NCBI GenBank assembly: GCA_036011085.1
Contig: DASCMS010000103.1
Coordinates: 1-64,000 of the forward strand
Direction: 5' to 3'
DNA: 64,000 nucleotides
Source: UBA8231 sp036011085
GTDB taxonomy: Bacteria; Latescibacterota; UBA2968; UBA8231
Shown here: positions 7,991-15,972 of the stretch, one piece after another
Layout: the number at the start of each line of letters is the position of its first letter
Numbering within the stretch: position 1 is the first letter of the stretch
Translations under genes and position numbers: made by a program
Notes under the pieces: model-generated
The model's input: only the letters and a program-made list of their open reading frames with translations
Told to the model about the DNA's origin: nothing
The model's database searches: none

Positions 7991-9841
7991 CTATTCCCAT
8001 TCCACTGTCCCGGGTGGCTTGTGCGTCACATCGTAATACACAGCCTCGACACCCTCGAGTCCCAGTATCGCCTCGGTCACCTCTTTCAGAAACGCCGTCG
8101 GCAACCGGTCGAACCGGGCTGTCATGAAGTCATCCGTCGTGATCGGCCGCAACACGATGCTCTCCGCCTGTCCATCTGATGACAGCGGCACCAGCACCGT
8201 CGGCATCTGCGTCACCTGGGCCATCAGCGCGTGTCCGTCCAGCGCATCCATGACGATGGCATCGGCCTCACGCAGCAGATCGAGCCGATTGCGCGTCAGA
8301 AACCCCTCGCATAGCCGCTGGTCCATGCGCTTCTGTGGCCCCAGCTGGAACAGGACCCGGTTGATCCCGGGGGTCGAGTTGGTCAGGTCCGTCGACACCC
8401 GCTCGAGGTCGTCCCAGGTGGCGGCGCCAGCCTCTCCCGGATAGAAGGCCGCCGGATCGCCCAGCGTCAGCACCGCCGGATGCGCGTACGTGCGCCCGTC
8501 GCCCTGGACACCCACACTGCGCAGAGGCAGGACGTCGAGGGCAAGACCGGTGCCTTTGAGAGCCTGATCCTTGATCGACGCCAGTTGCCCGGCATCGACA
8601 GCGCCGTTCGTTGATGCCGCCTGGATGATGTCGCCATCGGCGCACAGGCAGCGTACCGCCAGTCCTGGACCAGGAAACGGATGTCGCCAGACGAGGTGAT
8701 GGGGTACACCCAGCGTCTCGCCGAGGGCTCGCACTTCATCTTTGTACAGCTGGGCGAGGGGTTCGACCACCTTGCCTTCGGACAGCAGCTGCTCGATCAC
8801 GCCGACGCGGTTGTGGTGTGTCTTGATAACTTCGGCGTGGTCGGTCCCGCCTGACTCAATGGTATCGGTGTAGAGCGTGCCCTGCCCCAGCAGCCATTCC
8901 TCAGGGTCGAGATTCAATCGCGCCAACTCGCGGTCTCGCACCTCGATGAACTCCTCACCGATGTGGCGCCGTTTCAGTTCGGGCTCCGCCACGCCCTCCA
9001 CCCGAGCGAGGAACTCGGTGCTGGCATCGACGACTTCAAGATTGGTGAAGCCCGATTCGTTCAGCAGGCGCTTCACCAGGGCTGTCTCCCCCTTGCGCAT
9101 GAAGCCGTTGTCGATGTGCAGACCGAGGACGCGATCTTCACCCAGCGCCCGGTTGAGCAGCAGGAAGGCGACGGTGGAATCGACACCGCCGGAGACCAAC
9201 AGGAAGACTTTGCGGCCCTCTGTCTGCCGTCGCAGGCGCTCGGTCTCCAGTTCGATGAAGTTCTCCATCGTCCAGTCGCGCGTGCAGCCGCACAGTTCGA
9301 TGAAGTTCTCGAAGACCTTCATCCCCGATTCTGTATGAGTCACTTCCGGGTGGAACTGGAGTCCGTAGATGTGGCGACGGTCATCCCCCATGGCGGCCAC
9401 CGGGCAGTCGCTGGTACTGGCGAGGATTTCGAAGCCTTCGGGAAGGCCCTGTACCAGATCGCGGTGGCTCATCCACACCGACTCGGAGGCCTGCAGCCCG
9501 GCGAGCACGCCGGTGGCCGAGTTGACCCTCAGGGCCGCCCCGCCAAACTCCATACGGTCGCCGCGCTCCACCCGTCCACCCAGATGCTGGCACAGCAGGT
9601 GATGGCCATAGCACAGACCGAGGATGGGCAGACCGCTGTCGAGAATCGAGACCTCGAACGGGGGCCGGTCGTCGGCGAAGACGCTGGCCGGTCCCCCGGA
9701 CAGGATCAGACCGTCGGCATGGCGCAGTTCGTCTACGGGTGTGTCGGGTGGGCGAATCTCAGCCCAGACGTTGAGACGCCGGAGCCGGTTGGCGATGAGG
9801 TGGGCGTACTGACCGCCGAAGTCGAGGACGACGATGCCCAA
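7991..9841 (-). CDS. guaA: GMP synthase (glutamine-hydrolysing), long form
   Basis: 616 aa. Converts XMP, ATP and glutamine to GMP in purine biosynthesis. Residues 1-185 are the class I glutamine amidotransferase domain with catalytic C77 (LGLCYGHH), H164 and E166 (FHPEV). The ATP pyrophosphatase domain follows with the PP-loop SGGVDS at 217-222. The C-terminus ends in the family hallmark HKPPGTVEWE. It is about 90 residues longer than the usual ~520 aa bacterial enzyme; the extra length is in the C-terminal dimerisation region. The gene is convergent with tyrS, and a TATATT -10-like box lies upstream at 9891-9896. Confidence 0.96.
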   Translation of the reverse strand: MGIVVLDFGGQYAHLIANRLRRLNVWAEIRPPDTPVDELRHADGLILSGGPASVFADDRPPFEVSILDSGLPILGLCYGHHLLCQHLGGRVERGDRMEFGGAALRVNSATGVLAGLQASESVWMSHRDLVQGLPEGFEILASTSDCPVAAMGDDRRHIYGLQFHPEVTHTESGMKVFENFIELCGCTRDWTMENFIELETERLRRQTEGRKVFLLVSGGVDSTVAFLLLNRALGEDRVLGLHIDNGFMRKGETALVKRLLNESGFTNLEVVDASTEFLARVEGVAEPELKRRHIGEEFIEVRDRELARLNLDPEEWLLGQGTLYTDTIESGGTDHAEVIKTHHNRVGVIEQLLSEGKVVEPLAQLYKDEVRALGETLGVPHHLVWRHPFPGPGLAVRCLCADGDIIQAASTNGAVDAGQLASIKDQALKGTGLALDVLPLRSVGVQGDGRTYAHPAVLTLGDPAAFYPGEAGAATWDDLERVSTDLTNSTPGINRVLFQLGPQKRMDQRLCEGFLTRNRLDLLREADAIVMDALDGHALMAQVTQMPTVLVPLSSDGQAESIVLRPITTDDFMTARFDRLPTAFLKEVTEAILGLEGVEAVYYDVTHKPPGTVEWE

Positions 9842-9961
9842 CGTGACGCTCCCCCGGGGAGAGGGTTGTGGTGAGATCGGAGTGTCTGGAAATATAGTCG
9901 GACGAGACGTTGGAAGCCACAGGCCGGGCGGTTGGCGCTGTCGGGCTGGAGCCGCGCGGCT

Positions 9962-10438
9962 CTAGAGAGATGTGTAGAAGCGCGTGCCGTCCGACTCTTT
10001 GAATGTCAGCGTTGCCCGGCGAATACTGATCTCCACCACCTTCTGCGCCGATGGCACCTGCACTGTATCGTCGGGGTCATTGGACTGCGCCTGGGTGAAG
10101 AAGATCGTCAGCAGGTTGCCCACCAATGTGTATGTGCCGGCCAGCACCCGCACGCGGGTCGTCGGGAAGGTGGCGTTGCGATCGATCGTACCGCCCGCGG
10201 GACTGGTGAAGTCCCGCAGCTCAATGCGGCCATCGGCTGTGAAGGTGTAGATCTCGTTCTTCTCGTCGTCGGCGCGACTCCACGATCCCAGCAGCTGGTC
10301 TCGCAAGGTCAGACCGCCGCTGACGACGGGGTCCACGAGGTTGTTGCGGTCCAGCTCACCGCAGGCGCCGGCTGTCAGTGCCAGCGTCATGGCCATCAGG
10401 GCAGCGATGATGTGTGTCTTGTTGTTCCTGTGTCCCAT
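9962..10438 (-). CDS. Hypothetical lipoprotein with lipocalin-like domain
   Basis: 158 aa. The N-terminus has a hydrophobic signal peptide with lipobox (LTAGAC) at about residues 21-26, so the mature protein should be lipid-anchored. The rest is beta-rich; GSWSRADDEKNEIYTF and LAGTYTLVGNLLTIFF resemble lipocalin-like DUF repeats found in secreted proteins. No catalytic motif is visible. Last gene of a minus-strand envelope-protein group (12311 to 9962), 6 nt after the preceding gene. Function unknown. Confidence 0.65.
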   Translation of the reverse strand: MGHRNNKTHIIAALMAMTLALTAGACGELDRNNLVDPVVSGGLTLRDQLLGSWSRADDEKNEIYTFTADGRIELRDFTSPAGGTIDRNATFPTTRVRVLAGTYTLVGNLLTIFFTQAQSNDPDDTVQVPSAQKVVEISIRRATLTFKESDGTRFYTSL

Positions 10439-10444
10439 GTCCCC

Positions 10445-10810
10445 TCAGAACCTGTGCGTGAGGCGCAACATAGGCTGCGAACCGGAGGCGGCACCGAGAC
10501 CGACCGTCAGCCCCGTCGACGACGGTGCCTGATAGGCGACACCAGCGGCATCGCCGAGCCAGAGAATGTCGACCCAGTTGTAGAGATAGAGGGCCCCGGC
10601 AAGCCAGAACATGCGGTTGCTCCTGGTGCGCAGGTCCTGGGCCTTGGTGAAGTAGCGGGTATAGTCGCTCTCCGGCAGTCCGGCAGGAAGGTTCTGATAC
10701 TGGTCATACCAGTCGTTCGAATTCGACCGAGAGGCGAATCCGCCGATGAGACTGGCGCCAGAGGACACCAGCAGCGCCCATCCTTTGCGGCTCTCGCCGA
10801 TGCGCTTCAC
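10445..10810 (-). CDS. Hypothetical membrane-associated protein (121 aa)
   Basis: 121 aa with a hydrophobic N-terminal stretch (WALLVSSGASLIGGFA) and a second hydrophobic segment (MFWLAGALYLYNWVDILWL). The order of a short periplasmic stretch followed by YLYNWVDILWLG resembles small DUF5683-type proteins, but the match is only by eye. It overlaps the interrupted gene upstream by 4 nt, so the two are probably translationally coupled. Function unknown. Confidence 0.55.
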   Translation of the reverse strand: MKRIGESRKGWALLVSSGASLIGGFASRSNSNDWYDQYQNLPAGLPESDYTRYFTKAQDLRTRSNRMFWLAGALYLYNWVDILWLGDAAGVAYQAPSSTGLTVGLGAASGSQPMLRLTHRF

Positions 10811-11277
10811 AGACCGGGAATGATGGCCACGCGACGCGACACATCCATGCCGGCAGCGAGGCGCACACCTCGGATCATCAACTTCTCGATTTCGGCGATG
10901 CGGTCGGCATCACGGGCCAGGGCGATGGGCTTCAGCATGGGATCTTCGCCGCGGTCCAGCTGCACCAGACGCGCCAGGGACGTGCGTTCATAGACCTGCA
11001 GGACCTGCAGCGCGCCGACGGTCTTCGGCGTTACCGCCAGGATGCTGTCGCTCAGCGGATGGACGAGCATCTCGGAACTGACGATATCGAACAGATCGTC
11101 ACGGCTGATGCCATGCTCGGAGCCGCGGTCGATGAACACCAGATCGGCAGACTGGATGCGGACGATGAGTCCGTCCCCTGCCATCGATTCATCGAGTGTC
11201 GCCTGTTATGCCATCGCCGGCGTCAGCCACAAGGCGGCCGCGGCCACCGCTGGCAGGAGGAAAGCTCCGGGTTTCAT
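10807..11277 (-). pseudogene. Secreted FlgT-like domain protein interrupted by an in-frame TAA
   Basis: Translation from the ATG at 11277 gives a 23-residue signal peptide ending LTPAMA, then TAA at 11208-11206. The same frame continues with QATLDESMAGDG and an open 125-codon body to 10807. The body contains the pattern VFIDRGSEHGISRDDLFDIV, akin to the FlgT-like domain of the upstream gene. The start overlaps the upstream stop (TGATG at 11279-11275), which supports it as the true start. The single stop sits exactly after the signal peptide. The body alone could start at its own ATG (11184) but would lack an export signal. Nonsense mutation, recoding or sequencing error are all possible. Confidence 0.6.
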
Positions 11278-12311
11278 CAGCTTGTCTCCTCGACAACGAT
11301 ATCGTCCTCTTCCTCTTCATCTATTTCGACGTCGAGATCATCGTCGTCGTCGTCATCATCGACCAGCTCGTCATCCTCGTCATCGTCCTCCTCGTCGTCG
11401 TCATCGCCCCCATCCGCCATGCGGGTGTAGAGCCAGAAGGCGACACCGCCGAGACCGATGGCCCCGAGCAGCCCCCAGAACCAGAGCTGGGCGAAGATCG
11501 GTTTCTCTTCCTCCAGGCCTGGCAGGTCCTCCACCATGTCCACATCCGACGGCAGTTCGGTGCCCGGTGGCGGCTGGACTACAGGGAGCTGGCCTTGAAG
11601 CTTGTCGATCTCCTCCTGCACGAGGAGACGGAAGCGCTCGACGTCCTCCTCAGACATCTCACCCTCACCGCCCTCACCATCCATATCCTTTACCGGTACG
11701 GCATTCAACAGACTCACCGTCTCGCGCAGCTGGTCCAGCTCGTCGCGCATTTCGTTGACCTGACGATTGATGGCGTTGAACTGGGGCTTCACCACATCGT
11801 TGTCGAAGCGACGCAGATCGCGGATCGCCTTCTCCAGGCCGCGGATCGATCCCTGAATACTGCTGATGTTGCGTGCCAGTCGTGAGGATTCAGAGCGGAT
11901 GTCGCCGCGTTCGCGCGCTGCCTGCTCCGCCGTCTCCGTCGCCACCTCCTGCTCCATCACCATCTTCTCTTCGAGGGTCAGGAAGCGGGCCATGTCTCCG
12001 GGACGAACCGAGATGATCGGATTGCCATCGAGCTGAATCGAGGCGGCGCGGGCTGAGACCTTGTTGATACGGCCACCGGCGATCTCAATCTCCGGGGCTC
12101 CCAGATTCTCGCCGGTCAGCGGGTGAATGATCGCTTCGTTGGGTGGCCGCACGATGTTCACTTCAAGGCCGACCTCGAGGCCGTCATCGGCCCCCTTGTC
12201 GACGGTCAGGGTGCGGCCGCGAACCTTCGTGATGAGACCCTCGCCGGCATCGGCCGGCAGGGCCCAGACCACGAACGCTGCCAGGATCAGAGCTGTAAAT
12301 GTTCTCTTCAT
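11277..12311 (-). CDS. Envelope protein: FlgT-like domain, coiled coil, one TM helix, acidic tail
   Basis: 344 aa from the ATG at 12311, chosen because it begins a clean signal peptide (MKRTFTALILAAFVVWALPADA); an upstream start at 12359 would bury it. After the signal come a FlgT-C-like beta domain (VDKGADDGLEVGLEVNI, then HPLTGENLGAPE), a long coiled coil (about 115-215), a proline-rich linker, one transmembrane helix (FWGLLGAIGLGGVAFWLY) and a tail of Asp/Glu encoded by trinucleotide-rich DNA at 11290-11410. First gene of a four-gene envelope operon. Anchor or scaffold function is a guess. Confidence 0.65.
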   Translation of the reverse strand: MKRTFTALILAAFVVWALPADAGEGLITKVRGRTLTVDKGADDGLEVGLEVNIVRPPNEAIIHPLTGENLGAPEIEIAGGRINKVSARAASIQLDGNPIISVRPGDMARFLTLEEKMVMEQEVATETAEQAARERGDIRSESSRLARNISSIQGSIRGLEKAIRDLRRFDNDVVKPQFNAINRQVNEMRDELDQLRETVSLLNAVPVKDMDGEGGEGEMSEEDVERFRLLVQEEIDKLQGQLPVVQPPPGTELPSDVDMVEDLPGLEEEKPIFAQLWFWGLLGAIGLGGVAFWLYTRMADGGDDDDEEDDDEDDELVDDDDDDDDLDVEIDEEEEDDIVVEETS

Positions 12312-12389
12312 CGCTCGAACGCGCCGCCTTCCCCAGAGTCTGCCATCGGTGTCTGCCATTCGACTGGTCTCATGCGAAGCATCTGCGCT

Positions 12390-13955
12390 TCAGCGTCCGG
12401 CCCGTCTCAGTGTGTCGTGCTGCCAGTTCTCGTCGTCTCGATCCGGGTGGTCCTCATTGTAATGGACACCCCGACTCTCGCGCCGGGCGCGGGCCGAGTG
12501 TGCCACAAGTCGGGCCACCGTCAGCTTGTTGCGCAGTTCCACCGACCCGAAGCCGGCGTCTGCCATCTCTTTCTCGACTCTGTCCAGAGCGTCGCAGGCG
12601 CGCATCAGCGATGCGTCGGTGCGCACGATTCCGACATCCTCGAGCATGACCCGGCCGATCTCATCATTCGCGCTCAGCGCGTGATCAGTATCGACCGGTT
12701 CCACCGGAATCGGCGGGGCTTTCGGTACCCGGCCTTTCCGGCAAAGATCCATGTCACCGACTGCGTGCTCTGCCGCCCTGGCCCCGAAGACGAGACCTTC
12801 GAGCAGCGAATTGCTCGCCAGCCGATTGGCTCCATGCAGGCCCGTGTGGGCCACCTCGCCGGCGGCATACAGCCCCGGTACGTCGGTCTGCCCGTTCACG
12901 TCCGTGCGCACGCCTCCGCAGAGATAGTGCGCCGCTGGCGTCACCGGGATCGGGTCGAGGGTCATGTCGATGCCCAGGTCCCGGCACGTCCTGTAAATGT
13001 TCGGGAATCGGCGTCTCGTCTCGTCGGGATCCTTCCCGGTTACGTCGAGGTAGACGCACTCCTTCCCGCTGTTCTTCATCTCGGCGACGATCGCCCGAGC
13101 CACCACATCCCTGGTCGCCAGCGATCCACCGCGCAACTGCCGTTCCACGAAGGCCTCGCCCTCGTGGTTGACGACCACCGCTCCATACCCCCGCAGCCCC
13201 TCTGAGATGAGGTAGGTGCCGCCTTCGGGGTGGGCCAGCGCCGTGGGGTGAAACTGGACGAACTCCATGTTCGCCACCGTTGCCCCGGCGCGGTACGCCA
13301 TGGCGATGCCGTCTCCGGTCGCCACCGACGGATTTGTCGTGTTGGCAAAGATCCCGCCTGCGCCTCCGGTGGCCAGCAAGGTCACCGATGCCTCAAAGGC
13401 CTGAATCCCGCCGTGCGTCCGTGCTTCACGCGTCCGTGCTTCGACCCATGCGCCGCGACAGTGTCCATCCGAGTCGACGATCAGGTCGATGGCCTGGTGA
13501 TCTTCGAAGAAGGTCACCCGCTCCTCGGCCCTTGCTGCCTCCAGCAGCCTCCGGACCAGCTCCCTGCCGGTCCAGTCGTCGGCATGAACGACGCGGTGGT
13601 GCGAATGGCCGCCTTCGCGTCCCAGCGACAGTCGGCCGTCCTCCTCCCTGGAGAACCGGACGCCCAGTTTGAGCAGATCCTCTACTCGCCGGGGGCCGGC
13701 GCGGACCGTCGTCTCGACCACTGCTGCGTCGCACAACCCGGAACCGGCTTCCAGCGTGTCCCGGATATGCGCCTCGATCGAGTCGTCGTCACCAAACACG
13801 GTGGCGATCCCCCCCTGGGCGTAGTGCGTGTTCGATTCCTCCGCCCCCTTCTTGGTGACGATGGAAACGGACGCGCCGCTTCGTGCGGCCTGTATCGCAA
13901 AATACAGGCCAGCGACACCACTGCCGATGCTCAGATAATCGGACCGATATCCCAT
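12390..13955 (-). CDS. nadB: L-aspartate oxidase
   Basis: 521 aa flavoprotein that oxidises L-aspartate to iminoaspartate, the first step of NAD biosynthesis. Visible: the FAD-binding N-terminus (SIGSGVAGLYFAIQAA), the family segment ESNTHYAQGGIA, substrate-binding HSHHRVVHADDWTG, the fumarate-reductase-like FVQFHPTAL, and the C-terminal CGGVRTDVNGQT ... ANRLASNSLLE. The start at 13955 is chosen; the only earlier start (TTG 13973) overlaps a -10-like TTTACT at 13968-13963, so the mRNA may be leaderless. No nadA or nadC is adjacent. Confidence 0.93.
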   Translation of the reverse strand: MGYRSDYLSIGSGVAGLYFAIQAARSGASVSIVTKKGAEESNTHYAQGGIATVFGDDDSIEAHIRDTLEAGSGLCDAAVVETTVRAGPRRVEDLLKLGVRFSREEDGRLSLGREGGHSHHRVVHADDWTGRELVRRLLEAARAEERVTFFEDHQAIDLIVDSDGHCRGAWVEARTREARTHGGIQAFEASVTLLATGGAGGIFANTTNPSVATGDGIAMAYRAGATVANMEFVQFHPTALAHPEGGTYLISEGLRGYGAVVVNHEGEAFVERQLRGGSLATRDVVARAIVAEMKNSGKECVYLDVTGKDPDETRRRFPNIYRTCRDLGIDMTLDPIPVTPAAHYLCGGVRTDVNGQTDVPGLYAAGEVAHTGLHGANRLASNSLLEGLVFGARAAEHAVGDMDLCRKGRVPKAPPIPVEPVDTDHALSANDEIGRVMLEDVGIVRTDASLMRACDALDRVEKEMADAGFGSVELRNKLTVARLVAHSARARRESRGVHYNEDHPDRDDENWQHDTLRRAGR

Positions 13956-14049
13956 ATCCTTTAGTAAAATCAAAAGGTTATCGAAGTTTCAGGGAACCCG
14001 GATCCAGTGTCGATATCACCCGGAAGGTTGGCGAGAAGGACGGAGAATA

Positions 14050-14063
14050 CGCCACATGTGGCG
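14050..14063. promoter_or_regulatory. 14-bp perfect palindrome upstream of nadB
   Basis: CGCCACATGTGGCG lies about 90 bp upstream of the nadB start, in the 226-bp gap before the HD-GYP gene end. Perfect symmetry is suggestive of a dimeric regulator site, but there is only one copy and no known match. The rest of the gap shows no gene. Confidence 0.25.
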
Positions 14064-14181
14064 CCGATGATAACCCTCACGACTGCATGTGGTGGATGCT
14101 CCCGCTCCCCGGTCAAACCGGCGCACGGGAAGGGGAGGAAATGGGAAGATAATGCCGTTGTCGGCTCTTGATTGGATCGCG

Positions 14182-15753
14182 TCAGGAGTCGGAGACGAGA
14201 GCCCGGTCTGCCGCCTTGATGTCGTCGAGCTTCAAGTACAGCTGCTGGCCGATGAACAGATCAAAAACGTCGCGATCGAGATGGCCGGCGTCCACTTCCT
14301 CCCGAAGGATCCGCAGCACCACGTCCCGCGGGATCGGCTGCGACCGGTAGGGGCGATCGTCGGCGCTGAGAGACTCGAAGATATCTACCAGCGCCAGGAT
14401 TCGGGCTTGCAGCGAGATCTCCTCTCCCTGCAGGCCCCGGGGGTACCCACTGCCATCGAGTTTTTCGTGGTGCGCACCAGCGATGGCGGGAACCTTGGCC
14501 AGCGTACGGGTGAAGGGGATCGTCTCCAGCATGCGGATGCTCATCGCCGCGTGGTCGTTGATCTTCTGCCGCTCGGTCTCGGTGAGGCTCCCCTTGCGGA
14601 TCGCCAGGTTCTCGACTTCCTCTGCCGAAAGTGGTGTCGGCAGGCCCTCGCCGTAGCTCTTGCCGGCCACGCTCCGCAGCCGCTCGAGGTCGGCCTCCTC
14701 CATGAACTCGCCGGGAAGATTCGCCTTCTGCAGGAAAGCCAGGTCATCATCGAGCTCGGCGCGGATCCGTTCATGGGCCTCGGCCCGTGTCGCGTCGATC
14801 TTCGAACCCGCCTCCAGCTGGTCGGCCCGTTCCCGCTGATACCGCGCCTCCAGCTCTGCCGAAATCCAGGCGTAGCGGGTGCACAACATATCGATGCGGT
14901 CGTAGATCGTCGTCAGCTTCGTCGGCTTGTCGACGACCCATTCAGGCGTCGTGATCTTGCCGATGTCGTGCATCCAGGCCGCCAGTCGCAGCTCATCCAT
15001 CTGGTCCTCGTCCAACGTCGCCGCCGCCAGCGGCCCCTCCGTACAGGCATTGATCCGCTGTGCCACATGCATCGTCATCTCCGCCACACGTCGAATGTGG
15101 CCGCCCGTGTAGGGCGAGCGCTCGTCGATGGCGGTTGCCATTACCTGCACGAAGGACTGGAACAGACGTTCCGTGTCGTCGATGAGGCGCACGTTGTTGA
15201 CCGACACCGCCGCCTGCGACGCCAGCGACAGCACCAGGGGCTCATCCCCGCTGGGGAAGGCGCGGACCTCTCCCGTGGCTGGATCCTTGGCGTTGAGCAG
15301 CTGCAGCACACCGGTGATCTGATCTTCATGATCGCGCATGGGGACCATGAGCATGGACCGCGTGTGGTATCCGGTCATCCCGTCGTACTGCCGCGGTCCC
15401 TCAAAGCGGCGTGGCGCATCTTCGGCGTACACATCCTCGATGTTCAGCGTCTCGCCGCGTACGGCACAGAAACCGGACGCACTCGACTCATCGAGCGGCA
15501 CCGGTGGCATGACGATACCCTCGTCGGTCTCGTGAGCCAGCTTCAGCGTGTCGTTCTGGGCGACTTCGAAAGTGAGGCTGTTGCCGCTGACCAGGAAGAG
15601 CGCACCGGCGTCGGCGCCGGTGAAGCGGCGGGCTTCGAGGAGGATCCGGTCGAGAAGCGTGTGCAGATCACGCTCCAGAGACAGGGCCGCGCCGATCTCG
15701 TTGAGTCGGCGAAGTCGGTCCTCCAGGTCCTGATCGAGTCGTTCGGTGGCCAT
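14182..15753 (-). CDS. GAF / HD-GYP domain signalling protein
   Basis: About 523 aa. A GAF sensor domain (about 15-180, with GADAGALFLV and LLNAKDPATGE) precedes an HD-GYP phosphodiesterase domain with the metal motif HDIGK, the intervening GAHHEKLDGSGYPRG and DIFESLSADDRPYR. HD-GYP domains hydrolyse cyclic di-GMP; metal-binding residues appear intact. The long helical insertion between HDIGK and the HHEK motif is larger than usual. The start at 15753 has GACGAGG about 6 nt upstream; ATG 15810 would add 19 residues. No transmembrane segment, so probably cytosolic. It may link an intracellular ligand to c-di-GMP turnover. Confidence 0.85.
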   Translation of the reverse strand: MATERLDQDLEDRLRRLNEIGAALSLERDLHTLLDRILLEARRFTGADAGALFLVSGNSLTFEVAQNDTLKLAHETDEGIVMPPVPLDESSASGFCAVRGETLNIEDVYAEDAPRRFEGPRQYDGMTGYHTRSMLMVPMRDHEDQITGVLQLLNAKDPATGEVRAFPSGDEPLVLSLASQAAVSVNNVRLIDDTERLFQSFVQVMATAIDERSPYTGGHIRRVAEMTMHVAQRINACTEGPLAAATLDEDQMDELRLAAWMHDIGKITTPEWVVDKPTKLTTIYDRIDMLCTRYAWISAELEARYQRERADQLEAGSKIDATRAEAHERIRAELDDDLAFLQKANLPGEFMEEADLERLRSVAGKSYGEGLPTPLSAEEVENLAIRKGSLTETERQKINDHAAMSIRMLETIPFTRTLAKVPAIAGAHHEKLDGSGYPRGLQGEEISLQARILALVDIFESLSADDRPYRSQPIPRDVVLRILREEVDAGHLDRDVFDLFIGQQLYLKLDDIKAADRALVSDS

Positions 15754-15841
15754 CGAGACCTCGTCTGGCAGCCCGTTGATAAAGTCGCTCTGTTGGCGAG
15801 GCCGAGGCATTTCGGCCGGTGACAAGGCGCGCGACTGAAGC

Positions 15842-15872
15842 GGGTCAGTGGGACCCGTTGAGGAAGCGCAAC
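15842..15872. repeat. Dispersed repeat with GGGTC...GACCC hairpin, copy A
   Basis: The hairpin core GGGTCAGTGGGACCC is followed by GAGGAAGCGCAAC. A close relative lies at 39870-39899 (GGGTCAGTGGACCC, then GAGTGAGCGCAAC). Both stand just upstream of minus-strand genes. Confidence 0.4.
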
Positions 15873-15972
15873 ACAGGCACCGGTCGAAAGGGCCGGCCGC
15901 AGCCCAGATGGGCTCTATCAACGGGCTGCTGGAGTGGAATGGGGGGCAAGCTACTGAGGGCCCCGCAGCATG

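Noticed and set aside
11290..11410. Trinucleotide-rich tract as a regulatory repeat
   Set aside because: It encodes the Asp/Glu tail of the envelope protein in frame; composition explains it.
14143..14154. ATG GGA AGA TAA minimal ORF behind GGGAGG
   Set aside because: Too short to support; nothing indicates translation or a role.
14089..15822. Long plus-strand open frame over the HD-GYP gene
   Set aside because: Antisense to recognisable GAF and HD-GYP domains; no independent motif.
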